Below, in pieces: positions 15,012 through 23,092 of a stretch of 24,372 bases of DNA. The stretch covers positions 1 through 24,372 of the forward strand of contig CAZDXQ010000052.1 in the NCBI GenBank assembly GCA_964509545.1. Reading direction: 5' to 3'. A program made the position numbers and the translations under genes. The stretch comes from JADJWR01 sp964509545 (GTDB lineage: Bacteria; Pseudomonadota; Gammaproteobacteria; Burkholderiales; Burkholderiaceae_F). Every line of letters begins with the position of its first letter. Positions within the stretch are counted from its first letter, which is position 1. The notes under the pieces were generated by a model that searched no databases, had not been told where the DNA came from, and was given only the letters and a program-made list of their open reading frames with translations.

Positions 15012-16583
15012 ATGACCCCGTGCCCCCGCGATGTCCTTAGCGCCGTGCTTCGCATGGCCACGGCCTGCGCGCTCGCCGTCGCGGCGGCCGGCGCGGCGCA
15101 GGCCTTCGACCGCGACTCGCTGGTGTGGAAGAAATGCACCAGTTGCCACGCCGCCGGCGCCGACGGTCGCATCGCGCGGGTGGAGGACCTGCGCACCACG
15201 CCGGAGGAATGGACCGTCATCGTCGACCGGATGCGCCGGCTGCACGGCATGGAGCTCAAGCAGGGCGAGATGGACCGGCTGCTGAAGGAACTGTCGGCGA
15301 CGCAGATGCTGACTCCGGACGAGCAGGCGCGCGTGGCCTACCTGAGCCTGTGGCACAACGCGCAGCGGGTCGAGTCGCCGGCCGACAAGAGCGAGGAGCC
15401 GCTTTATACGACCTGCGTGCGCTGCCACACGGCCGGAAAGATCTTTTCGTATCGGATGACGCCGGCGGGCTGGGCCGGCCTGCGCGACTTTCATCTGTAC
15501 ATCGTGCCGACGGTCGTCTTCCAGATGCGCGAGATGAAATGGATCGAGCAGGCCGATGCGGTGCTCGCCGGACTGGCGAAGAAGCTGCCTTACGGCAAGC
15601 CGTGGTCCGCGCCGGTGGCGAAGCTCGAAGGCAACTGGGGCGTGTTCGGTTACGAACCGGGCCGCGGCACGTTTCACGGCCGGGCGCGCATCGCCGATGC
15701 CGGCAACGCCGAGTACCGCGTCAGCGGCGATGTCGACTACACCGACGGCACGTCCGCCGCCTTTGCCGGCGAAGCGACGCTGTACGGCGGCTACGCGGTG
15801 CGCACGCGAACGAAGAACAACGGCTTTGCCAGCCATGGTGCGTTCATCGCCGCCGGCAACGAACTGCGCGGCGAATGGCACCTGCCGGCGCCGGACTTCC
15901 GCACCGCCGGTTCGACATGGCTGCGCGACGACGGCAGCACCCGGATCGCGCGTGTCGTGCCGTCGTTCCTGCTGAAGGACGAAAAGACGACGCTGACGAT
16001 CGAAGGCCTGAACCTGCCCGAGGCGGCGCCGGCCGACATCGCGTTCAACGGTGCGCCGGTGCGCGTGCTGTCGGCGCGGCGCGTGGCGCCGGAGGCGCTG
16101 CGCATCGAGGTGATCAGCAGCGCCGCCACGGTCGGCACGGCGAAGCTGACGGTCAAGGGCATCGACGCGGGCACGGTCACGGTCGCGCCGCAGATCGACC
16201 ACATCGCCATCACGCCGGAACTCGGCCGGGCGAGACTCTCATCAGGGAAGCACTATCCGGCCGAGGGCGTGCAGTTCGAGGCCATCGCCTACGCCAAAGG
16301 GGCCGGCGGCCGCGTCGCGCTCGGACCGGTGCCGGCGAGCTTCCGTCTCGCCGAAGAGAAGACCCGGCCCGACGACGACGATCTCGTCTGGCTCGGCAGG
16401 ATCCAGCCCAATGGCACGTATCTGCCGCTGGGCGATTACGGCCCGAATCCGATGCGCAACTATTCGGCCGAGAACAGCGGCCTGGTCAGGGTCGTCGCCT
16501 TGTACAAGCGCGGCGCCCGCGTGTACCGGGCCGAGGCAAAGCTGGCGGTGACGGTGCCCGACTTCATCGCCCGCATCCGATGA
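15012..16583 (+). CDS. qhpA: Quinohemoprotein amine dehydrogenase alpha subunit (di-haem)
   Basis: A 523-residue periplasmic subunit. A signal peptide (about 1-31, ending AAQA before FDRDSL) is followed by a cytochrome c domain with two haem motifs: CTSCH (Cys42, Cys45, His46) and CVRCH (Cys135, Cys138, His139). The remainder (about 200-523) is beta-rich, with immunoglobulin-like repeats (ARVVPSFLLKDEKTTLTIEGL, then VTVAPQIDHIAI), as in QHNDH alpha. The complex oxidises primary amines to aldehydes; electrons pass from the CTQ cofactor on the gamma subunit through these haems to a periplasmic acceptor. ATG 15012 has a weak ribosome site, and ATG 15054 would shorten the signal peptide. It overlaps qhpD by 4 bp (ATGA). 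Confidence 0.93.
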   Translation: MTPCPRDVLSAVLRMATACALAVAAAGAAQAFDRDSLVWKKCTSCHAAGADGRIARVEDLRTTPEEWTVIVDRMRRLHGMELKQGEMDRLLKELSATQMLTPDEQARVAYLSLWHNAQRVESPADKSEEPLYTTCVRCHTAGKIFSYRMTPAGWAGLRDFHLYIVPTVVFQMREMKWIEQADAVLAGLAKKLPYGKPWSAPVAKLEGNWGVFGYEPGRGTFHGRARIADAGNAEYRVSGDVDYTDGTSAAFAGEATLYGGYAVRTRTKNNGFASHGAFIAAGNELRGEWHLPAPDFRTAGSTWLRDDGSTRIARVVPSFLLKDEKTTLTIEGLNLPEAAPADIAFNGAPVRVLSARRVAPEALRIEVISSAATVGTAKLTVKGIDAGTVTVAPQIDHIAITPELGRARLSSGKHYPAEGVQFEAIAYAKGAGGRVALGPVPASFRLAEEKTRPDDDDLVWLGRIQPNGTYLPLGDYGPNPMRNYSAENSGLVRVVALYKRGARVYRAEAKLAVTVPDFIARIR

Positions 16584-17989
16584 GCGAGCGCTACGCCTTC
16601 GCCGACCACCGGATCTTCGACGCGCCCGGTGCAGACGGCCGGGCGCTGCTGTTCGGCGCCGATCATGCCAGTCTGTTCGCACTGGATCACGCCTGCCGCG
16701 AGGTGATCGGCCGCTGGCGCGGGCGCACGCCGATCGCGCTGCACGACGCGCCGCAGGACGAGCGCGAGGTGCTCGAAGCCCTGCGCGACGCGCAGGTGCT
16801 CGTGCCGGCCGCGGCGCTGAGCCGGCCGGCGCCGGCCGCGCTCGATCCGGCGACGATTCCTCTAGGCACGCTGGTGCTCGAAGCGGCGCAGGCGTGCAAC
16901 CTGCGCTGCACCTACTGCTACGCCGGCGGCGGCGCCTACGGCGGCAGCGCGCGGCTGATGTCGCCGGAACTGGCCCGGCGCGCCGCACGCTTCCTCGTCG
17001 ACGCCTCCGGCGACCGCGACAGCGTCACCCTCGTGCTGTTCGGCGGCGAGCCGCTGCTGAACCTGCCGGCGATCCGCGCCGCGGTGCTCGAGGCCGAAGC
17101 GGCGACGCAAGCGCGCGGCAAGAAGCTCGCCGTCTCGCTGACCACCAATGGAACCCGCTTCACCGACGAAGCGCTCGCTTTCCTGCGCGAACACCCGGCC
17201 TCGGTTACGGTGAGCATCGACGGACCGCCCGACCTGCACGATGCCAATCGCCGTTACGCCGGCGCCGCGGGCGGCACGTACGCCGACGTCGCCGCCGGGC
17301 TGGCGCGCTTTTGCAGCCATCTGTCGCGACCGCCCGCAGCGCGGGTCACGCTCACCCCCGGCCAATGGGCAAGGCTGCCCGAGGTGTTCGAGCACGTGCA
17401 CGGCCTCGGCTTCCTCGAAGTCGGCATCGCGCCGGTGAGCCCCGTGTCGGCCGAATTCCTGCCGACGGCGCAGCAGGAAGACGAACTGCTCGAAGGCTTC
17501 GCCCAGCTTGCCCGGCGTTTCGTGCGGCAGGCCGAATCCGGCCGCCTGCTGCCCTTCTCCAACCTGCTCGATCTGCTGGCCAGGCTGCACCTCGGCCAGG
17601 TCAAGCAGGCGCCGTGCGGCGCCGGACTCGGCTACCTCGCGGCCGACGCCGACGGGCGCCTTTACCTGTGCCATCGGCTGGCCGGCGTCGAGCGCTTCTG
17701 CGTCGGCGACCTCGACCGCGGCATCGATCACGAGCGGATCGGCCAGTGCCTTGCCGCGATGGCCGCGCCGCGCAGGGACGACTGCCGGAGCTGCTGGGCG
17801 CGCAGCCTGTGCGCCGGCGGCTGCCATCACGACAACCACGTGCGCGAAAACGCGCTCGGGCAGGCGCCCGGCGGCGCCTGCGACTTCATCCGCAAATGGC
17901 TCGAAATCGGCATTGGCGCGTATGCCGCGCTGAGCCGCGATCCCGACAACCGCGTGCTCGCCTACCTCGCCCGGCGGGCCGATGGCTGA
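16580..17989 (+). CDS. qhpD: Radical SAM/SPASM peptide maturase for the amine dehydrogenase gamma subunit
   Basis: A 469-residue radical SAM enzyme. An N-terminal ~95-residue part with a PqqD-like feel (FADHRIFDAP, FALDHACREVI) probably binds the substrate leader. The radical SAM domain has the CxxxCxxC motif (Cys106, Cys110, Cys113), FGGEP (154-158) and a TTNGT strand. The C-terminal SPASM region has Cys346, Cys364, Cys402, Cys405, Cys411, Cys415 and Cys434, enough for two auxiliary [4Fe-4S] clusters. In Paracoccus, QhpD makes the three thioether bonds between Cys and Asp/Glu side chains in QhpC before export. Its start overlaps the qhpA stop, and qhpC follows after 21 bp. All expected ligands appear intact. 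Confidence 0.93.
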   Translation: MSERYAFADHRIFDAPGADGRALLFGADHASLFALDHACREVIGRWRGRTPIALHDAPQDEREVLEALRDAQVLVPAAALSRPAPAALDPATIPLGTLVLEAAQACNLRCTYCYAGGGAYGGSARLMSPELARRAARFLVDASGDRDSVTLVLFGGEPLLNLPAIRAAVLEAEAATQARGKKLAVSLTTNGTRFTDEALAFLREHPASVTVSIDGPPDLHDANRRYAGAAGGTYADVAAGLARFCSHLSRPPAARVTLTPGQWARLPEVFEHVHGLGFLEVGIAPVSPVSAEFLPTAQQEDELLEGFAQLARRFVRQAESGRLLPFSNLLDLLARLHLGQVKQAPCGAGLGYLAADADGRLYLCHRLAGVERFCVGDLDRGIDHERIGQCLAAMAAPRRDDCRSCWARSLCAGGCHHDNHVRENALGQAPGGACDFIRKWLEIGIGAYAALSRDPDNRVLAYLARRADG

Positions 17990-17997
17990 TTGTGCTG

Positions 17998-18006
17998 AAA
18001 GGAGGG
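17998..18006 (+). promoter_or_regulatory. Strong ribosome binding site of qhpC
   Basis: AAAGGAGGG, 4 bases before ATG 18011. It is one of the strongest Shine-Dalgarno matches in the operon, consistent with a need for more gamma-subunit translation than maturase. Confidence 0.65.
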
Positions 18007-18010
18007 TGCG

Positions 18011-18337
18011 ATGAAGAAGAAACGCATCGAGGCACTGAACGAGAAGGCGAAGGCCATCGAGCGCCTCGCCGACGACGAGCAGCCGACCGCCGTCGCGCAG
18101 GGCGCGCTGCCGCCGATGCCGCAGGGCTGCACGACGATCTTCGACACCGGCTGGGAGACCAATCCGCGGCCGACCTATCCGATCGGCAACTGCCAGGCAT
18201 CGGCGCGCGATTTTCACGGCTGCGCCGGCGATTGCTGGTGGCCGGCGCAGATGCCCGACGGGCTGACCAACCACAAGGACTTCGATGTCGCCTGCCCGAA
18301 TGTCGCGCGCGACTGGCGCAACCTCAAGTACGACTAG
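18011..18337 (+). CDS. qhpC: Quinohemoprotein amine dehydrogenase gamma subunit precursor (CTQ-bearing)
   Basis: A 108-residue precursor with a ~30-residue charged leader (MKKKRIEALNEKAKAIERLA and on) that lacks a Sec signal, as in Paracoccus, where the leader guides QhpD and is removed by QhpE. The core carries every modified residue at family spacing: Cys40 to Glu49 (+9), Cys61 to Asp67 (+6), Cys75 to Asp83 (+8), and Cys71 with Trp77 for the cysteine tryptophylquinone. These match pairs 7-16, 27-33, 41-49 and 37-43 of mature Paracoccus gamma, with one extra residue between the first two pairs. CWWPAQ holds the CTQ Trp. Cys95 is an additional cysteine with no partner in the known scheme. It lies directly after its maturase. 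Confidence 0.95.
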   Translation: MKKKRIEALNEKAKAIERLADDEQPTAVAQGALPPMPQGCTTIFDTGWETNPRPTYPIGNCQASARDFHGCAGDCWWPAQMPDGLTNHKDFDVACPNVARDWRNLKYD

Positions 18338-18434
18338 GACGTCGGCTGCCGCACCCGGCAACGCGGCCTGACGGTCGACTTGCCTGCACGGCGCGCTCGG
18401 CACACGAATCGCGGAATCTCCAGCGGAGGACCCC

Positions 18435-19448
18435 ATGCGAGGCAAGACGCTTTTCCTGCTCGCGTTGCTGGCGCTGGTCGGCGCCGGCCTCGGCGCTATC
18501 GCCGAAGCGCGCGACCGCTTCTATTACCTGGGCTACGGCGTCATCCAGGTGATCGACGGCGAGACCGATGCGATCGTCGCCGACATCCCGATCAAGGGTT
18601 TCACGCGCGAGGTCGGCCTGACCGCGGACAGGAAGTTCCTGTATGTGTCGACCAACCGCCATCTGCTGCACAAGGTCGACCTGGCCGAGAACCGCGTCGT
18701 CAGCACCGTCAATCTGAGCAGCGACGGCTGGGACCGGATGATGTTCGGCTTCGCACTCGCCGCCGACGGCACCACCGCCTACGGCGCGCTGATGTCGCGG
18801 ACAACGGACAAGGGCGAGGTGGTGATCGGCAAGCCGGTCGTGGCGCAGTTCGATCTGGCCACCGGCAAGGTGCTGCGCAGCGTCGAGGTGCCTTGGGGCG
18901 TGGCGCATCTGGTCAGCGTCCAGGGCGGCCGGATGATCTACGCCTTCGGCCAGGACATGTACAAGATCGACACCACTGGAGGCGATCTGAGGATCGCCGG
19001 GACCGTGCCGATGTTCGACAAGGGGATGAACCTGCTGCCGTTCTGGGACTACGCCTTCGACAACGGCGGCATCGCCAGCATGAACTACTACACGCCGACG
19101 GCGATGGGGCTGCTGCTCGTCGACCAGGCCAGCGGCAACATCCAGGACATCGTGCTCAAGGGCGACCCGGCGATGGCCTATTCAGTGGTCCTGGCGCCCG
19201 ACCGCAGGAAGGCCTACGCAGTGATGGACGACCTGACCGTCATCGATCTGGAGAAGAAGACCTATGTCGCCTCGGTGCCGATCAAGGAAGGCACCTGCTA
19301 CGGCATCAACGTGTCGAGCGACGGGCGCAAGATCTACGTCGGCGGCGGCGGCTCGACGGTGACGGTGTACGACGCGCAGACGCTCAAGCCGCTGAAGGTC
19401 CTGCAGATGGCCTCCGACGGCATGGACCTGCGCCGCATCCGTTTCTGA
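18435..19448 (+). CDS. qhpB: Quinohemoprotein amine dehydrogenase beta subunit (beta-propeller)
   Basis: A 337-residue protein, the same size as known QHNDH beta subunits. Residues 1-25 form a Sec signal peptide (KTLFLLALLALVGAGLGAIA). The rest is a series of about seven propeller repeats of the type VxDxETDAIVADIPI / LTADRKFLYVST / VDLAENRVVSTV, ending with the LSSDGRKIYVGGGGSTVTVYD class of blade. In the complex this subunit packs against alpha and gamma and helps form the amine-binding pocket at the CTQ. GGAGGACCCC precedes the ATG. The 97-bp gap after qhpC holds a weak hairpin (18348-18367) that could adjust expression between gamma and beta. Confidence 0.93.
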   Translation: MRGKTLFLLALLALVGAGLGAIAEARDRFYYLGYGVIQVIDGETDAIVADIPIKGFTREVGLTADRKFLYVSTNRHLLHKVDLAENRVVSTVNLSSDGWDRMMFGFALAADGTTAYGALMSRTTDKGEVVIGKPVVAQFDLATGKVLRSVEVPWGVAHLVSVQGGRMIYAFGQDMYKIDTTGGDLRIAGTVPMFDKGMNLLPFWDYAFDNGGIASMNYYTPTAMGLLLVDQASGNIQDIVLKGDPAMAYSVVLAPDRRKAYAVMDDLTVIDLEKKTYVASVPIKEGTCYGINVSSDGRKIYVGGGGSTVTVYDAQTLKPLKVLQMASDGMDLRRIRF

Positions 19449-19512
19449 TCGGCGGCTCCCTTGAGCACCCCGTCGTTCGCTTCGCGCCGAAAACTGCTCC
19501 GCTCGCGACGGG

Positions 19513-20358
19513 ATGACCTTCATGGAATACGGCATCCGCCTCACGCGACCGCGCGCGGCGCCGACTGACCCGCGCGAAGTCTGCGCGAGGCCGTGGCGCA
19601 GCCTGCTGCCTGACGGCAGGGCCGTGGCCCTGTACTTCGGCGCCGAATTCTGCGAGGACCGCCTGCCCGACCTCGACGAGGCGCGCGCGTTCTGCCGGAT
19701 GGCGCGCGAACGCGGCTGGGAGGCGACGCTGCTCACGCCGCTGGTCACGCCGAAGGGCCTCGGCACCGTGCATCTGCTGCTGGCCGAACTCGCCGCCGAC
19801 GGCTGGCGGCCGGCGGTGGTTTTCAACGACTGGGGCGTGCTCGAACTGCTGCGCGCCCAGCATCCGTTGCTGCCGCGGCGCGCCGGCCGGCTGATGAACC
19901 GATCGCTGCGTGATCCTCGCGCCTACCGCAATGCACCGCAGGGCCGCGCCGCGCACGAAGCTTCGCGCTTCACCCGGCTGCACCGCCTGCTGGCCGATGC
20001 CGGCGCGGCGGCGGTCGAGACCGACGCGGATCTCGACGGCGGATTCCTCGGCGATGGGCCCGATGCCGACGGCGGCCTGGCGCGCGCGCTGCACCTGCCC
20101 TACACCTTCTCCGCCTCGGGGCGCAACTGTCCGTTCAAGGCGCTGCTGTATCCGCAGGGCACCGCGTTTTCCAAGGTGCTCGCCCATCCGTGCACGGCGC
20201 CGTGCCGCTCGGGGCCGATGCCGGCGCGGCGCGACGACGTGTCGGCGCCGCAGTGGCGCGGCGGAAACACGCTCTTCTACGAGATCCCGCAGGCGGTCGC
20301 GCGCGGCTTCCTCGCTCACACCGACCGCGTCGTGCTGCACGAGGAGGCCGCGCCATGA
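19513..20358 (+). CDS. U32-family protein, UbiV-like, in the qhp operon
   Basis: A 281-residue protein of the U32 'peptidase' superfamily, whose characterised UbiV/UbiU/RlhA members are hydroxylases. Comparison with E. coli UbiV from memory: LYFGAEFCEDR (Cys47) lines up with the YLGxAVCSKR segment, VVFNDWGVLELL and GRLMNR with the SDLGVVNMC / GHALN region, GRNCPFK (Cys206) with SARCFT, and HPCTAPC (Cys227, Cys231; spacing 4) with the ECETCC segment. Cys47, Cys206, Cys227 and Cys231 would bind one [4Fe-4S] cluster. It is shorter than usual for U32 proteins. ATG 19513 and 19522 are both possible, neither with a clear ribosome site. Its stop overlaps the next start (ATGA). An O2-independent hydroxylation role in CTQ biogenesis is inferred, not shown. 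Confidence 0.75.
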   Translation: MTFMEYGIRLTRPRAAPTDPREVCARPWRSLLPDGRAVALYFGAEFCEDRLPDLDEARAFCRMARERGWEATLLTPLVTPKGLGTVHLLLAELAADGWRPAVVFNDWGVLELLRAQHPLLPRRAGRLMNRSLRDPRAYRNAPQGRAAHEASRFTRLHRLLADAGAAAVETDADLDGGFLGDGPDADGGLARALHLPYTFSASGRNCPFKALLYPQGTAFSKVLAHPCTAPCRSGPMPARRDDVSAPQWRGGNTLFYEIPQAVARGFLAHTDRVVLHEEAAP

Positions 20359-21368
20359 AGATTCTGGCACCGCTGCGCAGTTCCGATGAGGTCGCGCCGC
20401 TGTGCGAAGCGGGCGCGCAGGAGTTCTACTGCGGCATGGTGCCGCCGGGATGGGCACAGCGCTTCGGCCAGGCCGCCGTGCACCGGCGCAACAACCGGTC
20501 GGCCGGCGTGCCGGACCTCGACGACATGCGCCGCATCGTCGAACTCGCCCATCCGCGGCCGGTGTTCGCGACGCTGAATGCGCCGTCGTATCCGGCCGGC
20601 GCCGTGCCGCTGCTGGTCGAGTTCGGCCGGCGGCTGCTCGACGAGGCCGGCGTCGCGGCACTGATCGTCGCCGAGTGGGAACTGCTGCTGGCGCTGTGCG
20701 AAGCAGGCTTGGCGTCGCGGCTGCACATCTCCAGCCTCGCCAGTTGCCGCAATCACGGCGCGGCGGCGTTCTACCGCAGCCTCGGCGTCGCCCGCGTGAT
20801 CCTGCCTCGGCACATGACGTTGCGCGAGATCGAAGCGACGGCGATCCCCGGCCTCGAATGGGAAGTTTTCCTGCTGAACGACGGCTGCGTGTTCGAGGAA
20901 GGCATCTGCGCCACGACGCACGCGCTCGGCACCTTCTGCCTCGCCGACCGCGTCGGCGGCAAGTACGGGCGGCTCGACGAGCGCTACGAGTTCTGGAAGT
21001 GGACGCAGAACAACTGCGGCAGCCAGACCCATCGCGGCTACACGCTCGGCCCCTGCGGCCTGTGCGCGCTGCCGCGGCTGGCGCGGGTTCCCGTGGCCAG
21101 CCTCAAGGTCGTCGGGCGCGAGGCCTCGCTGGCACGCAAGACCGCTTCGGTGCGGCTCGCCGCCACGGCGCTGGCGCTGGCCGAACGCGGTGCCGGGCCG
21201 CAGGAGATCCGAGCCGCGGTGGTCGATCTGCGCGGGGCGCCTGAACTGTGCCAGGACGCGCACCTGTGCTACTACCCCGACGTCTGGGACGAGGACGCCG
21301 CGGCGCGCCGCCACCCGGCGACAGCCCGCGCCGGTCCGCCGGGCGACCGCACGGGACGGTCGTGCTGA
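20355..21368 (+). CDS. U32-family protein, UbiU-like, in the qhp operon
   Basis: A 337-residue U32 protein. Family features: N-terminal KILAPLRSSDEVAPLCEAGA (the usual 'LxPagn...a...GAD' opening), HISSLASCRNHGAAAFYRSLG at 124-144, ARVILPRHMTLREI, LEWEVFLLNDGC, and SLKVVGREAS at 249-258 (the 'xKIEGR' block). Cys178 and Cys185 have exactly the spacing of two UbiU cluster cysteines (C-x6-C). Further candidates are Cys195, Cys221, Cys234 and Cys237 (GPCGLC), more than one cluster needs. GAGGAGG lies 7 bases before the ATG. It is coupled to the UbiV-like gene upstream and to qhpF downstream (GTG start overlaps its stop). The last ~25 residues are low-complexity. It is probably the heterodimer partner of the preceding protein. 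Confidence 0.82.
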   Translation: MKILAPLRSSDEVAPLCEAGAQEFYCGMVPPGWAQRFGQAAVHRRNNRSAGVPDLDDMRRIVELAHPRPVFATLNAPSYPAGAVPLLVEFGRRLLDEAGVAALIVAEWELLLALCEAGLASRLHISSLASCRNHGAAAFYRSLGVARVILPRHMTLREIEATAIPGLEWEVFLLNDGCVFEEGICATTHALGTFCLADRVGGKYGRLDERYEFWKWTQNNCGSQTHRGYTLGPCGLCALPRLARVPVASLKVVGREASLARKTASVRLAATALALAERGAGPQEIRAAVVDLRGAPELCQDAHLCYYPDVWDEDAAARRHPATARAGPPGDRTGRSC

Positions 21369-23092
21369 AGGACCTGCGCCGCTTCGCGCACCACCTGTCC
21401 GGCCGGCGCCCGACGCTGCTGGCGCTGTTCGTCCTCGGCCTTGGCGGCGCCGCCGTCTCGCTCGCCACGCCGCTGCTCGGCAAGGCGTTCGTCGACGCGG
21501 TGGCCGGCGGCGGCGACTACGCGGTGATCCCGTCGATCGCGGCGGCGCTGCTCGCCCTGGCGCTCGCCGATCTGGCGCTGGCCACCGTTTCGCAGCGGGT
21601 TCACGCGCGGCTGTCCGCCGACGTGCTCGCCAGCCTGCGCGCAGCGCTTTTCGCGCGCTGCCTGAACGCGCCACTGGCAACGCTGGAGCCGTACCGTCAC
21701 GGCGACCTGCTGGCGCGCTTCGGCAGCGACGTGCCGCGCATCCAGGTGCTGCTCGTCGACGGCCTGCTCGGCGCCGCGCAGAGCGTCCTTTTCCTGCTGG
21801 TGGCGGCGGTCATCACCTTCAGCCTGTCGCCGACGCTGGCGCTGTGGAGCTTTCTCGGCGTCGGCCTGGCGCTGGCGGCGACCACGGCGTTTCGGCGCCC
21901 GGTCGAAGCGCGCAGCGGCCGCGTGCGCGAAGCGATGGCCGACCTGTCGCACTTCCTCGCCGAGCGGCTCGGCGCGCTGCGCGCGGTGCGCATGCATCGC
22001 GCGCAGAAAGAGGAATCGTCGCGGCTCGCCGAGGAAAACGCACGGCTGAGCCGCGAGGTCGTGGGGCTGCAGGTGCTCGATGCGGTGGCCACCGGCGTGC
22101 CGGGACTGCTGCTGACGCTGGCACTGGCATGGATCTATCTCGTCGGCGGCAGGCTGCTCGAAGCCGGCACGATCAGCCTCGGCACATTCGTCGCATTCGT
22201 GCTGTACCAGGGGCGGCTGTTCGCTCCGGCGCAGGGACTGCTCGGACTTGTCCGCAACTTGCAACGGGCGCGGGTGAGCCTCGACCGCGTGGCCGAGGTG
22301 CTCGGGTCCGAAGTTCCTGCGCAACGTTCCACCGCCAGCGAGCGCAGCGCGATGGCTACGGCAGGCGACGCCATCGTGCTCGGCGACGTCACGTTCGCCT
22401 ATCCGGGCAAGCCGCCGGTGCTTGCCGGGCTGAACCTGCGCCTGCGGCGCGGCGAGCGGGTCGCGCTGTTCGGCGCCTCGGGCGCAGGCAAGTCGACGCT
22501 GGTGCAACTGCTGTTCGGCCTGCGCCTGCCTAACTCGGGCTCGGTGCTGATCGAAGGCCGGCCGGCACATGAACTTGCTGCCTTCGGCGACGGCGCTGTC
22601 ATCGGCTACGCCGGCGCCGAGCCGTTCCTGCTTCACTGCACGGTGCGGGAGAACCTGCGCTACGGCAACCCGGCAGCCAGTGACGAAGACCTCGAGCGCG
22701 CGGTCGCACTGGCCGAGGCGCACTTCATCGCCGCGCTGCCCGCCGGGTATGACACGGTCATCGGCGGCCGCGGCCTGGCGCTGTCCGACGGCCAGCGGCA
22801 GCGCCTCGGCCTGGCGCGGCTTTTCCTGCGCGATCCGCGCATCCTCGTGCTCGACGAGGCGTTCTCCGCGCTCGACCTGGACACGGAGGCACGCGTGCAC
22901 GAGCACCTGTGGCAGGCCTTTGCCGACCGGACGATGCTGGTCATTTCGCACCGTCCGGTCGGACTGCAGCAGTTCGACCGGATCATTTTCCTGCGCGACG
23001 GCCGCCTGCTCACGGTGACGCCAGCGCAGGCGCACGCGCTGCTCGAATCCGGCCGGCATTCGACGGCGCGCACGATGGCGGCATCGCCATGA
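21362..23092 (+). CDS. qhpF: ABC exporter for the gamma subunit (fused membrane and ATPase domains)
   Basis: A 576-residue half-transporter. The membrane domain (about 1-310) has hydrophobic spans near 15-35, 55-75, 135-175 and 245-285. The ATPase domain (about 335-560) has Walker A GASGAGKST (371-379), signature LSDGQ (474-478), Walker B ILVLDE (494-499), and the H-loop His530. The Q-loop Gln position reads Ala419 (GYAGAEP), and the signature is LSDGQ rather than LSGGQ. In Paracoccus, QhpF moves crosslinked gamma subunit to the periplasm. The GTG at 21362 is the likely start because it overlaps the stop of the U32 gene and begins at the homologous region; ribosome site weak. The stop overlaps the qhpE start (ATGA). 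Confidence 0.9.
   Translation: MLKDLRRFAHHLSGRRPTLLALFVLGLGGAAVSLATPLLGKAFVDAVAGGGDYAVIPSIAAALLALALADLALATVSQRVHARLSADVLASLRAALFARCLNAPLATLEPYRHGDLLARFGSDVPRIQVLLVDGLLGAAQSVLFLLVAAVITFSLSPTLALWSFLGVGLALAATTAFRRPVEARSGRVREAMADLSHFLAERLGALRAVRMHRAQKEESSRLAEENARLSREVVGLQVLDAVATGVPGLLLTLALAWIYLVGGRLLEAGTISLGTFVAFVLYQGRLFAPAQGLLGLVRNLQRARVSLDRVAEVLGSEVPAQRSTASERSAMATAGDAIVLGDVTFAYPGKPPVLAGLNLRLRRGERVALFGASGAGKSTLVQLLFGLRLPNSGSVLIEGRPAHELAAFGDGAVIGYAGAEPFLLHCTVRENLRYGNPAASDEDLERAVALAEAHFIAALPAGYDTVIGGRGLALSDGQRQRLGLARLFLRDPRILVLDEAFSALDLDTEARVHEHLWQAFADRTMLVISHRPVGLQQFDRIIFLRDGRLLTVTPAQAHALLESGRHSTARTMAASP

Noticed and set aside
15125..16579. 954-codon frame that would add a ~485-residue N-terminal part to QhpD
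   Set aside because: This part is a +2 shadow of qhpA with low-complexity Arg/Ala composition. QhpD homology begins at ATG 16580, which overlaps the qhpA stop as expected for coupled genes.
16580..17989. QhpD as a PqqE or anaerobic sulfatase maturase
   Set aside because: The general fold is shared, but its position between qhpA and qhpC and the perfect QhpC substrate next door make QhpD the specific answer.
19513..21368. Reading the U32 pair as true peptidases acting on QhpC
   Set aside because: QhpE already provides leader cleavage, the cysteine patterns are those of iron-sulfur U32 hydroxylases, and peptidase function is poorly supported for this superfamily. Kept as a fallback only.
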